Assembly (NCBI RefSeq): GCF_034661235.1
Contig: NZ_CP141059.1
Span: 1,674,001 to 1,738,000, forward strand
DNA length: 64,000 bases
From: Nocardioides bizhenqiangii
GTDB taxonomy: Bacteria > Actinomycetota > Actinomycetes > Propionibacteriales > Nocardioidaceae
Direction: 5' to 3'
Positions 32,616 through 43,173 of this stretch are shown in pieces. A program made the translations under genes and the position numbers. The notes beneath the pieces are model-generated. The model was not told where the DNA came from, searched no databases, and was given only the letters and a program-made list of their open reading frames with translations. The first letter of the stretch is position 1. Each line of letters begins with the position of its first letter.

Positions 32616-33643
32616 TGAGCCGCGAGTTCGACCACGAGAACGACGACCTCGACGACGAGCGCGACGACGAGCTCGACCCTGGCCCGGCCGGGATGCCGGC
32701 GCCGGCGCCGCCGACGTTCAGGGCGACCGAGGGGTTCCGGAGCGGTTTTGCCTGCTTCGTGGGCCGTCCCAACGCGGGCAAGTCGACGCTCACCAACGCC
32801 GTCGTGGGCCAGAAGATCGTCATCACCTCCGACAAGCCGCAGACCACCCGCACGGTCGTTCGCGGCATCGTGCACCGCGAGGACGGCCAACTGGTGCTGG
32901 TCGACACCCCCGGGCTGCACAAGCCACGCACGCTGTTGGGGGAGCGCCTCAACGACCTGGTGATGGCGACCTGGTCAGAGGTCGACGTGGTTGCGGTCTG
33001 TTTCCCGAGCGACGAGAAGATCGGCCCGGGCGACAGGTTCCTGGTCAACGAGCTGGCCAAGGTCCGCCGTACGACGAAGATCGCGGTCGCCACCAAGACC
33101 GACCTCGCCGACCCCGAGCGGATCGCGAGCCACCTCGTGGACATCGCCGAGCTCGGTCGCGAGACGGGCACCGAGTGGGCGGAGATCGTGCCGGTCTCCG
33201 CAGTGGCTGGCGACCAGGTCGACCTGCTGGCGCAGCTCCTCGTCGGGCTGATGCCGGAGGGTCCCGCCCTCTACCCCGACGGCGACCTCACCGACGCCCC
33301 CGAGGAGGTGCTCGCCGCGGAGCTGATCCGTGAGGCCGCGCTCGACGGCGTCCACGACGAGCTGCCCCACTCGATCGCCGTCGTGGTCGACGAGATGGGG
33401 CTGCGCGAGGGGCGGCCCGACGACAAGCCGTTGCTCGACATCTACGCCAACCTCTATGTCGAACGCGACTCGCAGAAGGGCATCGTCATCGGCAAGAAGG
33501 GCGCGCGGCTCCGCCAGGTCGGCACCGTCGCCCGCAAGCAGATCGAGTCACTGCTCGGCACTCCCGTCTACCTCGACCTCCACGTCAAGGTCGCCAAGGA
33601 CTGGCAGCGGGACCCACGTCAGCTGCGGAAGCTGGGGTTCTGA
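32615..33643 (+). CDS. era: GTPase Era
   Basis: 342 residues from the ATG at 32615, sharing one base with the SIP stop. The acidic N-terminal extension (EFDHENDDLDDERDDELD) is longer than in E. coli Era. GTPase motifs are G1 GRPNAGKST, G3 DTPGLHKP and a changed G4, ATKTDL. The C-terminal KH domain contains IVIGKKGARLRQVG. Era binds 16S rRNA near its 3' end for 30S assembly. Confidence 0.96.
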   Translation: MSREFDHENDDLDDERDDELDPGPAGMPAPAPPTFRATEGFRSGFACFVGRPNAGKSTLTNAVVGQKIVITSDKPQTTRTVVRGIVHREDGQLVLVDTPGLHKPRTLLGERLNDLVMATWSEVDVVAVCFPSDEKIGPGDRFLVNELAKVRRTTKIAVATKTDLADPERIASHLVDIAELGRETGTEWAEIVPVSAVAGDQVDLLAQLLVGLMPEGPALYPDGDLTDAPEEVLAAELIREAALDGVHDELPHSIAVVVDEMGLREGRPDDKPLLDIYANLYVERDSQKGIVIGKKGARLRQVGTVARKQIESLLGTPVYLDLHVKVAKDWQRDPRQLRKLGF

Positions 33644-33704
33644 CCGCGACCCCCCGTGGGTTCCCGCGCCGCCCGCGCAAGCGAGGGCACGGCAGCAGCC
33701 CGTT

Positions 33705-33747
33705 GGTCGAGTAGCCCGAGCCGCTGGGCGAGGGCGTATCGAGACCC
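33705..33747 (+). repeat. 43-bp dispersed repeat, copy 2
   Basis: Begins GGTCGAGTAGCCCGAGCC and ends GTATCGAGACCC, with one difference from 11965-12007 over 43 bp. It lies in the 185-bp gap between era and the broken HNH gene. Confidence 0.85.
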
Positions 33748-33828
33748 GGTGACTGTGACGAATTCCCTGTCCACAGGCGGGTTCTGAGACATCTCGAAGT
33801 GTCGGAGGTGCATTGTTGGATAGGTGTC

Positions 33829-35273
33829 ATGGATCTCGGGAGCGACTCACTCGGTGACCTCGACGCGGCGGCCACGCTGGCGCTCGCCGAGCGCGACGTG
33901 CCGACCCGGCGCCAACAGGCGGTGGACCGGCTGCTGCTGCTGCAGCACTGGGCCGTCCTGCATGCGGAGGACCCGCAAGCCCGGCCGGGTGCGGTGCCGG
34001 TGAGCAGGGGTGGTGACCGGCTGGTCCGGCTGGGCGGGGAGGGCACGCCGTTGGCGTCGGAGCTGTGCTGGGCCGAGCTCGCGATAGCGTTCGAGACCGG
34101 TGCGATCGCGCTGCGGAACCAGGCCGGGCAGGCGTTGGACCTGCGGCACCGGCTCCCTTTGTTGTGGGCATTGGTCCAGGAGCTGCGGGTCGAGCCGTGG
34201 GTGGGCCAGAAGGTCGCGGCGATGACCCGCGGACTGACCCGGGAGCAGGCAGCGGTCGTCGACGCAGCGGTCGCCGACGCCGCAGCGGAGTCCCCGGGGC
34301 GGCTGTTGGCGATCGCGGAGGCCAAGACCATCGAGGCCGACCTGGAGGGCTACCGCGCCCGGCTGGCCGAGGAGGCGAAGCGGACCGGTGTGTGGGTCTC
34401 CCGGCCCAAGGCGGGGGACCTGGTGGACGCCGAGAAGGGTGAGCCGGGCACCGGTCGGATGTCGGCGAAGCTTCCCCTCACCGAGGTGGTCGAGGGCGCT
34501 GCGATGGTCGACGACGTGGCCGAGGTCCTCGCCGTGCACGGCGACCACGACCCCCACGATCCGCCGACCAGGGACCAGCTCCGCGCCCAGGCGTTCGGGC
34601 TGCTGGTCACCGACCCACACGCCGCGGCCGCGTTGCTCGACCAGGCCGACGCCCCACCCTCCCCGGAGACCGAGGACCGCGAACCCGCACGGTGCCGAAG
34701 AGGAAGCGTCGCCCGGCCACCTTGTTGGTGCACCTCACCGACCGCGTCCTATCCGGACAAGAAGACGGGATCACCCGGGTGGAGGGCATCGGCCCGATGC
34801 TGCTGGAGCAGGTCGCAGACCTCCTCAAGCATCGTCAGATCACCGTGCAGCCGGTGATCGACCTCAACAGCGGTCACAGCGTCAACGGCTACGAACACCC
34901 CACCGCGGTCAAGCTCCGCACCCGGCTGCGCACCGTCTACGACGTCTTCCCGCACAGCACCAGCCGCGCCACCGCCCGGCTCGACCACGACCACCCCACG
35001 CCCTATGACCCCGACGGGCCGCCCGGCCAGACCGGCGACCACAACGACGCACCCCTGACCCGGTTCCACCACCGCGCCAAGACCCACGACCGCTACACCG
35101 TCGACCAGCTCGGCCTCGGCGCCTACCGCTGGGTCACCCGCCACGGCCTCGCCCGGGTGGTGACACCGCGGGGCACGAAGAAGGTCCAGCTCATCCGAGC
35201 ACGCGACGGCACCATCACCGGCGAGATCTACCGAGACGCCCGCATCGACATCGACTACCGACCCCGACCCTGA
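33829..35273 (+). pseudogene. DUF222/HNH endonuclease gene broken by a frameshift
   Basis: The first frame (33829 to about 34689) encodes the DUF222 part (LLLLQHWAVLHAED...ELCWAELAIAFETG...LTREQAAVVDAAVADAAAESPGRL). The second frame (about 34692-35273) continues with VPKRKRRPATLLVHLTDRVLSG and the HNH part (DHDHPTPYDPD...LTRFHHRAKTHDRYTVDQL). The total length is two more than a multiple of three, so one base is missing near 34685-34692. Such genes are multicopy in Nocardioides and lie near repeats. Sequencing error is possible. Confidence 0.8.
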
Positions 35274-35296
35274 CCGCGGCCCGCCGATCGCTGAGC

Positions 35297-36034
35297 TCAT
35301 GGAGCCGTGGATCGCATGACCGACGACGTAGTCCGCCGGACGTCTCGCCAGGCGGCGTAGGCCGCACGCCACCGGGGGGAGGTGGTGCTCTCACCGCGAC
35401 GGCGGGCACGGAGGTCGTCTGCAAGCCATCGCGGGGCGCGTGCCTGCTCGATTGCCGCGGTCTTGGTCAGCAGCTCGCCGGTGGAGAGTGCATGCCTGCC
35501 CCGCGCCATTGCGGTCAGTCCGAGATCGACCATCACAGGGAGACGTAGGAACATCTGCGGCCGGCGAGCCGCGTATGACCAATAGCCGGCCAGCTCGGCG
35601 CGAGCGGCGCTCCGCACGTCGTCCGGCGTTACTGGTGGCAGCAACTCGTGGGGTGGCGGGCCGAGAACCGGGAACCCGTGCAGGACGAGCTCGGCGCGCG
35701 TCACCAGGGAGACGCTCCTCTCGACCATTTCGCCGTGCGTCCACGTGGGGTGCTTGATCGCGATGTGAAGGAGCCGCCCAGCGTCGGCGTACTGACAGCC
35801 GAGGTCCATCCCTCTGGCGAGGCCAGCGTCGAGCTCCTCGTGAATGCGCACGACCTGCTCCAGCGCATCGCCGACCACCGGTTCCGAGGTGACGGCGACG
35901 AGGTCAAGGTCGCTCACGCCCGGGACGTAGTCGCCAGTGGCGAGCGAGCCTCCCACCCAGAGTGCGTCCACGACGCCCGCCGCCTCAAGACGGCGCCCGA
36001 GCTCACGCAGGACGAAGTCGACGTTGGTCGGCAC
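35297..36034 (-). CDS. Nucleotidyltransferase domain protein (aminoglycoside adenylyltransferase-like)
   Basis: 245 residues, GTG start. The nucleotidyltransferase signature is WVGGSLATGDYVPGVSDLDLVAV (GGS...DxD). The C-terminal helical part (AARAELAGYWSY...) resembles the AadA/DUF4111 group. It may modify small molecules or be a housekeeping homologue; antibiotic resistance cannot be claimed from the sequence. It lies tail-to-tail with the HNH pseudogene. Confidence 0.78.
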   Translation of the reverse strand: MPTNVDFVLRELGRRLEAAGVVDALWVGGSLATGDYVPGVSDLDLVAVTSEPVVGDALEQVVRIHEELDAGLARGMDLGCQYADAGRLLHIAIKHPTWTHGEMVERSVSLVTRAELVLHGFPVLGPPPHELLPPVTPDDVRSAARAELAGYWSYAARRPQMFLRLPVMVDLGLTAMARGRHALSTGELLTKTAAIEQARAPRWLADDLRARRRGESTTSPRWRAAYAAWRDVRRTTSSVMRSTAP

Positions 36035-36103
36035 AGGCCGAACTCTGTCACCACAGAAGGTGCCGAGCGCTCGCTCCTCCTCGGTGTCGGACAGACGGGT
36101 GCC

Positions 36104-36952
36104 TCAGTCAGGGGCCCAGCACAGACCCCAGGTCTGGCCCATCTCCCACTGCTCCTCGGTGGGGTACTCATAGCCCCACTCGTAGTCCAGCGGGTCGTCG
36201 GCGACGTCGAGGCCGGCGTTCTCGCATGGTTCCGTGAGCCGGTCGCGGACGGTTTCCTCGCCGGGATAGCTGCCGGGCTCATAGGGCACGACCTGGATCG
36301 CCCGCCACGAGTGCTCCGCGGCGCAGATCACCCGCTCGAAGTCCTCGTCGTCGGGAGCAGCCGTGCCGCACATGGCGTAGCGGTCGCGCACCTCGTCTTC
36401 GTCCAGCGCACCCTGCAGGCTGCCATCGGGCTCGGCCAGCTCCATGTCGCCGGCGATGACGACCACGTCGCAGCGGTACCAGTCCGCGCCGCGGTCGGAC
36501 TGGGCGAGGCTCGGGGTGAACCAGACGGGTCGGATCATGCTGAGCCGCAGGTCGGCCTGGTCGCCGCCGAGGAACGGCGCGAGCGCGTCCGGGCACCGGT
36601 CGGCGACCTGCTCCTGCACCCGGTCGGAGTCCACGGCCAGCAAGTGCCCGTCGACCACGGTGTCGAGGGTCCCGACGGCGTAGGTCTCCGACGTGTGCGG
36701 TCCGCCGCACGGCGTCGGCTTCCGGGTGGTGGTCGGAGCAAGAGCCTGGCGGAAGCTGAGGGCGTAGCAGGCACCTTCCTCGGGAGGACGGGGCGGCGTA
36801 CCGGCCGTCGGCCGGGGAGCGGGCGCAGTCGTCGTGCCCGGCGCGGTCGGGTCCTCCTCGTCGGTGCCGGAGCACCCGGCGAACGCGGTCAGTCCGACGG
36901 CGACCGCCAGCAGGACAGCGGCGGCGCGACGTCGTACGACGCGCTCAGTCAC
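36104..36952 (-). CDS. Septum-formation-family lipoprotein, second gene
   Basis: 282 residues, GTG start that overlaps the stop of the preceding paralogue by 8 bp. The signal peptide has lipobox AFAGC, followed by a Thr/Pro-rich linker (about 30-60). The rest has the Cys pattern and motifs of the Septum_form domain (CGGPHTSETYAVG, WYRCDVVVI, VICAAEHSWRAIQVV). The family is actinobacterial; its role is poorly defined despite the name. Confidence 0.82.
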   Translation of the reverse strand: MTERVVRRRAAAVLLAVAVGLTAFAGCSGTDEEDPTAPGTTTAPAPRPTAGTPPRPPEEGACYALSFRQALAPTTTRKPTPCGGPHTSETYAVGTLDTVVDGHLLAVDSDRVQEQVADRCPDALAPFLGGDQADLRLSMIRPVWFTPSLAQSDRGADWYRCDVVVIAGDMELAEPDGSLQGALDEDEVRDRYAMCGTAAPDDEDFERVICAAEHSWRAIQVVPYEPGSYPGEETVRDRLTEPCENAGLDVADDPLDYEWGYEYPTEEQWEMGQTWGLCWAPD

Positions 36953-37751
36953 TCGTCTTCGCCCAGCACACCGAGCGCCGGTTGCCGGCCTGCCACTCGG
37001 CCTCGTGGAAGTGCGTGTAGGCGTACTCGAACGTCGCCGGGTAGTTGAGCCAGGCCTTGATCGAGTTGGCGCAGAACGCCTTGGTGCGGCTGGCCACGAC
37101 CTCGTCGCCGGGGTACTTGTCCTCCGGCTCGCCCAGCTTGATGGTGGTCGCCGCCCGCCAGTCGTGGTCCTGCGCGCACGGAACCTTCTCGGCCGCGGCC
37201 ACCGTCTCGCCCACCGCGCAGATCAGCCACCTGTCGTCGGGGCGCCCGAGGAGGAGCCCCTTCGCCGTGGGTGGAAGCGGCCGGTACTCCTCGCTGGTCG
37301 CGCTGCCGCCGATCACGTCACAGCGGTACCAGCGGGCGCCGTCGTCCCACGCCTTCTGCGACGGTCGGAACCAGGCCCAGCTGACGATCGTGCGGAGCAC
37401 CAGGCTCTCGTCGGACGCACCGAGGAACTTCTCGAACCTCTTCGTGCAGGTCCGGTAGGCGTACTCGCCGACCTCCTTGTCGTCGTACTCGACGTCCTCG
37501 AACTCGTCGGGGAGCTCGCCGATGGCGAACGTCTCGGCCGTGTGCTTGTCGTCGCAGTCGACCGTGCGGGTGGCGTTCGCGGGCTGCTCGACGTCCGCCG
37601 GCGTCAGCAGCCGGCACGCGCCGAGCTCGGGGATCTCGGTCGAGTCGACCTGGTCGGGATCGACGTTCTCGCCCTGCGGCTCGGAGGAGCAGCCGACGAG
37701 GACGAAGACCGCCGCGACGGCGGCAGCGACCGCTGCGCGAGCGTGCGGCAT
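36945..37751 (-). CDS. Septum-formation-family lipoprotein, first gene
   Basis: 268 residues from the ATG at 37751. Lipobox VLVGC; the mature part has CDDKHTAETFAIGELP, WYRCDVIGG and VPCAQDHDWRAATTIK, parallel to the downstream paralogue, so this is an old tandem duplication. Both products should be anchored on the outer face of the membrane. About 30 bp separate its start from the end of the flavodoxin-like gene. Confidence 0.82.
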   Translation of the reverse strand: MPHARAAVAAAVAAVFVLVGCSSEPQGENVDPDQVDSTEIPELGACRLLTPADVEQPANATRTVDCDDKHTAETFAIGELPDEFEDVEYDDKEVGEYAYRTCTKRFEKFLGASDESLVLRTIVSWAWFRPSQKAWDDGARWYRCDVIGGSATSEEYRPLPPTAKGLLLGRPDDRWLICAVGETVAAAEKVPCAQDHDWRAATTIKLGEPEDKYPGDEVVASRTKAFCANSIKAWLNYPATFEYAYTHFHEAEWQAGNRRSVCWAKTSD

Positions 37752-37780
37752 CGCCCATCCCCCTCGTGTCCCGGTGTACT

Positions 37781-38290
37781 TCAACTGCTGAGCAGTGCGG
37801 CGATCGTAGCGCCCAGCTCGTACGCCGCCGACCGCTCCTCCTCGCCCACCTCGCCGAGCACCGCGAGCACGTCGTACGACTGCTTCCAGCCGAGCGCGCC
37901 CACGATCGACTGCACCGCCCGGACACCGCCAGTGAGGTCGTAGCGCCCGTGCATCCAGAGCCCGTACGGACGGCCCGTGGTCGCGCCGCCTTCGCTGGCC
38001 GAGCCTGTCGAGACGTCCGCACGGCCGCTCGGGTCGAGCGCGCCACCGACACTGAGGAAGACGGTGTCGAAGAAGTGCTTGAGGGCCCCGCTCATGTACC
38101 CGAAGTTCACGGGCGACCCGAGCAGGTAGCCGTCGGCGTCGAGCACGTCGTCCGCGGTCGCTTCCAGTGCCGGCCGTACGACGACCTCGACCCCTTCGAT
38201 CGCGTCGTCCTGCGCTCCCGCCAGCACCGACTCGAGCAAGGCCTGCGTCGAGCGGGTGGGCGAGTGGTGGACGACGAGCAGTCGGGCCAT
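37781..38290 (-). CDS. Flavodoxin-like NAD(P)H-dependent reductase
   Basis: 169 residues. VVHHSPTRSTQALLESVLAG is the FMN phosphate-binding loop and GYLLGSPVNFGYMSGALKHFFD the second flavin-binding loop of the flavodoxin/WrbA group. The segment DVSTGSASEGGAT around residue 92 is encoded by a dispersed repeat and sits in a loop where family members are usually shorter. The product should be a cytoplasmic flavoprotein. Confidence 0.82.
   Translation of the reverse strand: MARLLVVHHSPTRSTQALLESVLAGAQDDAIEGVEVVVRPALEATADDVLDADGYLLGSPVNFGYMSGALKHFFDTVFLSVGGALDPSGRADVSTGSASEGGATTGRPYGLWMHGRYDLTGGVRAVQSIVGALGWKQSYDVLAVLGEVGEEERSAAYELGATIAALLSS
37988..38016 (-). repeat. Intragenic TCGACAGGCTC repeat inside the flavodoxin-like gene
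   Basis: On the minus strand GACGTCTCGACAGGCTCGG followed by CCAGCGAAGG, read in frame as DVSTGSASEGG. It closely matches the copy in tmsA (VSTGSTSEGR). Confidence 0.75.
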
Positions 38291-38349
38291 CCGGTCAGGC
38301 TATCCAGGGCGCGCCGACCGTCCGGCAGGTGCGCTAGAGTGACCTCGTC

Positions 38350-38409
38350 ATGATGCGCGCGCTTCTCCTTGGTTGCCGCAGCGAGGTCCCAGCCGAAATG
38401 GCTCAGTAG
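38350..38409 (+). CDS. leuL: leuA leader peptide with consecutive Leu codons
   Basis: A 19-codon reading frame (MMRALLLGCRSEVPAEMAQ, stop TAG) with three adjacent Leu codons CTT-CTC-CTT, ending 69 bp before leuA. Ribosome stalling at these codons under leucine shortage is the classic attenuation signal, and leader peptides of this kind precede leuA in other actinobacteria (the LEU element). Too short for ORF finders. Confidence 0.7.
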   Translation: MMRALLLGCRSEVPAEMAQ

Positions 38410-38426
38410 CCGGACCCCCTCGCTGC
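38378..38426 (+). promoter_or_regulatory. leuA attenuator stem overlapping the leader peptide
   Basis: GCAGCGAGG (38378-38386), inside the leader peptide, pairs perfectly with CCTCGCTGC (38418-38426), extended by TCC/GGA with a bulge. A ribosome stalled at the Leu codons (38362-38370) would cover or free the left arm, so leucine supply can control the fold before leuA. Confidence 0.65.
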
Positions 38427-38475
38427 GGGCGTTTGTGCGCGACCGGCGCCCATCCTTCGCCGATCTCCGAGGTAA

Positions 38476-40209
<1,734 letters not shown>

Positions 40210-40230
40210 GCGGCCTGTCAGGATGGAGGT

Positions 40231-41100
40231 GTGAGCGAACGACACCTCGCGTCCGAGCGGGTCGGACAGTTCTTCGTCGAGACCGACAGCGGTCGCGACC
40301 GGCTGGAGTACACCGAGTACGGCACCGGCGACAAGTGGGTCGTGCTGCTGCCCGGGCTGTTGATGCCGCGGCGCATGCACGACCACCTCGCCCGGACGCT
40401 GGCGTCCGCCGGGGCCCACGTGGTCACCCTCGACTTCCTCGGGCACGGACGCTCGGACCAGCCGGACGACCCGTTCGGCTACTCCGTGTCGTCGTTCGCC
40501 CGACAGGTCGTCGCGCTGCTCGACGAGCTCGGAGCGGCGCAGGCGGTGGTCGGCGGCACGTCGCTCGGGGCCAACGTCGCACTCGAGGTGGCGGCGATCG
40601 CCCCTGACCGGGTGCGCGGCCTGATCCTCGAGATGCCGGTGCTCGACAACGCGCTCGAGGTGGCGATCGTGGCGTTCGCGCCGCTGCTGCTCGGCGCTCG
40701 GGTGTTCCCGTTCGCGTTCTCGGGCATCCGGTTCCTCAGTCGCCGGGTACCGCGCGGGGTCGTGCCGTGGTGGCTCGGCATCGGCCTCGACACGGTCGAC
40801 CACAAGCCCGGCCCGCTGGCGTCGTACGTCCACGGCCTCTTCTTCGGCCGGGTGGCGCCGCCGCGTGCCGAGCGCCGCCGGATCACCGCGCCGGCCCTCG
40901 TCGTCGGTCACCCGCGCGACCTGCTGCACCCCGCCTCCGACGCGGCGATGGTGGCCGACGAGCTGCCCAACGCGACCCTCGTGACGGCAACCTCGATCCT
41001 CGAGTGGCGGCGCAAGCCCGAGCGACTCGACCTGGTGACGACCAAGTTCGTGCTCGACAGCTGGCGGCCGGCGCGCCGCGCGCGGCGGACCGGCGCCTGA
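40231..41100 (+). CDS. Alpha/beta-fold hydrolase
   Basis: 289 residues, GTG start, 21 bp after leuA. The nucleophile elbow is GGTSLGAN, the oxyanion region LLPGLLMPRRMHDHLAR, and DFLGHGRSDQP follows. A likely acid is the Asp in GHPRDLLHP. I see no clear catalytic His in the C-terminal segment, where TSILEWRRKPERLDLV stands at the usual place. Activity is therefore uncertain and the substrate unknown. Confidence 0.8.
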   Translation: MSERHLASERVGQFFVETDSGRDRLEYTEYGTGDKWVVLLPGLLMPRRMHDHLARTLASAGAHVVTLDFLGHGRSDQPDDPFGYSVSSFARQVVALLDELGAAQAVVGGTSLGANVALEVAAIAPDRVRGLILEMPVLDNALEVAIVAFAPLLLGARVFPFAFSGIRFLSRRVPRGVVPWWLGIGLDTVDHKPGPLASYVHGLFFGRVAPPRAERRRITAPALVVGHPRDLLHPASDAAMVADELPNATLVTATSILEWRRKPERLDLVTTKFVLDSWRPARRARRTGA

Positions 41101-41616
41101 TCAGAGCCGACGCACGATCGCGAGCGTCTCCTCCACGACCTGCTCGAGCGGTCGGTCGACGTCGACGACCTCGCCGTCCTCGTCCGGCTCCAGATCCTCG
41201 AGCGTCTCGAGCTGCGAGTCGAGGAGCGATGCCGGCATGAAGTGGTCGCGCGCTTCGATCCGTTCGGTCAGGACGTCCGCGGAGCCGACGAGGTGGATGA
41301 AGAACGTCGACTCCGGGACGCCGCCGCGGAGCGTGTCGCGATAGGGCCGGCGCAGGGCGGAGCAGGTGAGCACCGTGTCGTGCCCTGCCTCGTGCTGCTC
41401 CCGCGTCCACTGGGCGAGGGCCTCGAGCCACGGCGTCCGGTCGTCATCGTCGAGGGCTATCCCAGCGCTCATCTTCTCGATGTTGGCCTCTGGGTGGTAG
41501 TCGTCGCCCTCGGCCATCACCAGGTCGAGCTCGGCCGCGAGCGCCTGCGCCACCGTCGACTTGCCGGTGCCGGTCACGCCCATCACCACGATGTGCAGGT
41601 GCTGCGAGTCGCTCAC
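41101..41616 (-). CDS. gntK: Gluconokinase
   Basis: 171 residues. P-loop GVTGTGKSTVAQALA (residues 13-27), with DLVMAEGDDYHPEANIEKMSAGIALDDDDRTPWLEAL being diagnostic of GntK-type gluconokinases. It phosphorylates gluconate to 6-phosphogluconate for the pentose phosphate pathway. It follows gntP by 11 bp on the same strand. No GntR-type regulator is seen in the window. Confidence 0.95.
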   Translation of the reverse strand: MSDSQHLHIVVMGVTGTGKSTVAQALAAELDLVMAEGDDYHPEANIEKMSAGIALDDDDRTPWLEALAQWTREQHEAGHDTVLTCSALRRPYRDTLRGGVPESTFFIHLVGSADVLTERIEARDHFMPASLLDSQLETLEDLEPDEDGEVVDVDRPLEQVVEETLAIVRRL

Positions 41617-41627
41617 TGTGGACGCAC

Positions 41628-43034
41628 CTAGACCCCGACCGCGCCGGCCACGCCCCAGAGCACGACCGCGACCGCGAACGCGGTGAGGCCGATCGTCGTC
41701 TCCATCACCGTCCAGGTGCGTAGTGTCTGCTTCTCGTCCATCTGGAAGAACCTGCTGACCAGCCAGAAGCCGGAGTCGTTCACGTGCGAGAGCACGGTCG
41801 CGCCGGCCGCGATCGCGACCACGAGAAGGGCGATCCGGAAGTCACCGAAGCCCTCCTCGGCGACAGGAGCGGCGATCACGCCGGCGGTGGTGGTGAGCGC
41901 GACCGTCGCCGATCCCTGAGCGACCCGCAGGGCGGTGGCGATGACGAACGCCTGGGCAAGCACCGGCATTCCGATGTCCTCCAACGACGTGGTCAGCGCC
42001 TCGCCGATCCCGCTGATGTAGAGCACGCCACCGAACATGCCGCCGGCGCCGGTGATCAGGATGATCGAGCAGATCGGCCCCAGCGCATCATCGAGGACCG
42101 AGGTCGTCTCCTCGTAAGTGCGCCCCCTCCGGCCGAGGACCACAATGGCGACGAGAAGGGTGATCAGCAACGCCACCGGCGTGTTGCCGACGAGCAGGAG
42201 GATCCCGGTGAGGGTGCTCTCGTCGAGTGTCCCCGACTCGATGAGTGTCGAGACGAGGGTGTTGAACGAGATGAGCACCATCGGCAGCAGCAGCAGGCCG
42301 AGGACCAGCGCGAAAGGCGGTGCGTCGGCGTCAGAACGCTCCTGGTGCTCCTCGCCGCCGTTCTCCTCGCCGAACAGGACGGTCGGTACGTCGACGTGCA
42401 CCCGCCGACCCACCGCTTGGGAGAAGAGGTACGAGCCGAAGTACCACGCGATCACCGCGGTGGGGACGCCGACGAGGAGGATCACGCCGATGTCGCCCCC
42501 CAGGCTCACGCCGGCAGCCACCGGGCCCGGGTGCGGCGGCACGAGTGCGTGCATCGCTGCGAACCCGCCCGCTGCGGGGAACGCGTAGAGCAGCAGCGAA
42601 CCGCCGAAGCGCCGGGCGACCGTGAAGATGATCGGCAGGAACACCACCAGGCCAGCGTCGAAGAAGATCGGGAAGCCGAAGAGCAGCGCGGCGACGCCCA
42701 AGGCGAACGGAGCCCGCTTCTCGCCGAAGCGAGAGATCAGGGTGTCGGCGAGCACCTGTGCGCCTCCGGTGACCTCGAGCAGTCGGCCGAGCATCACGCC
42801 GAAGCCGACCAGCAGCGCGACCTCGCCGAGGGTCTCGCTGAATCCGGCGAAGAGCGCGTCCGGTACGTCACCGATCGGGATCCCCGCCGCGACCGCGGTG
42901 ATCACGCTCACGAGGACCAGGGAGATCATGGCGTGCAACCGCACGACCATGATCAGGATCAGGAGCAACGCGACCGCTGCGGCCGCGATGAGAAGCAGGG
43001 CGACGGAGCCGTAGGCCGGTTCGATCGGTTCCAT
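41628..43034 (-). CDS. gntP: Gluconate:H+ symporter, GntP family
   Basis: 468 residues with about 12-14 hydrophobic helices. Family motifs include GFGVMLGRLLEVTGGAQVLADTL and AMHALVPPHPGPVAA. The C-terminal half has VAQGSATVALTTTAGVIA and the conserved ending HVNDSGFWLVSRFFQM. It imports gluconate and forms an operon with gntK. Confidence 0.95.
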   Translation of the reverse strand: MEPIEPAYGSVALLLIAAAAVALLLILIMVVRLHAMISLVLVSVITAVAAGIPIGDVPDALFAGFSETLGEVALLVGFGVMLGRLLEVTGGAQVLADTLISRFGEKRAPFALGVAALLFGFPIFFDAGLVVFLPIIFTVARRFGGSLLLYAFPAAGGFAAMHALVPPHPGPVAAGVSLGGDIGVILLVGVPTAVIAWYFGSYLFSQAVGRRVHVDVPTVLFGEENGGEEHQERSDADAPPFALVLGLLLLPMVLISFNTLVSTLIESGTLDESTLTGILLLVGNTPVALLITLLVAIVVLGRRGRTYEETTSVLDDALGPICSIILITGAGGMFGGVLYISGIGEALTTSLEDIGMPVLAQAFVIATALRVAQGSATVALTTTAGVIAAPVAEEGFGDFRIALLVVAIAAGATVLSHVNDSGFWLVSRFFQMDEKQTLRTWTVMETTIGLTAFAVAVVLWGVAGAVGV

Positions 43035-43173
43035 GGCAAACCTTCCGAGTCAGGTTGGCGCTGGGAGCACAGCGTGCGGCAACTTTGCCTCTGGTGGCGA
43101 CGGAGGGCAAGGGTCGCGGGGTCGAGCCGGAGCGTCGCCCCGGTTGTGCCCGCACGAGGGGCAGAATGGGACG

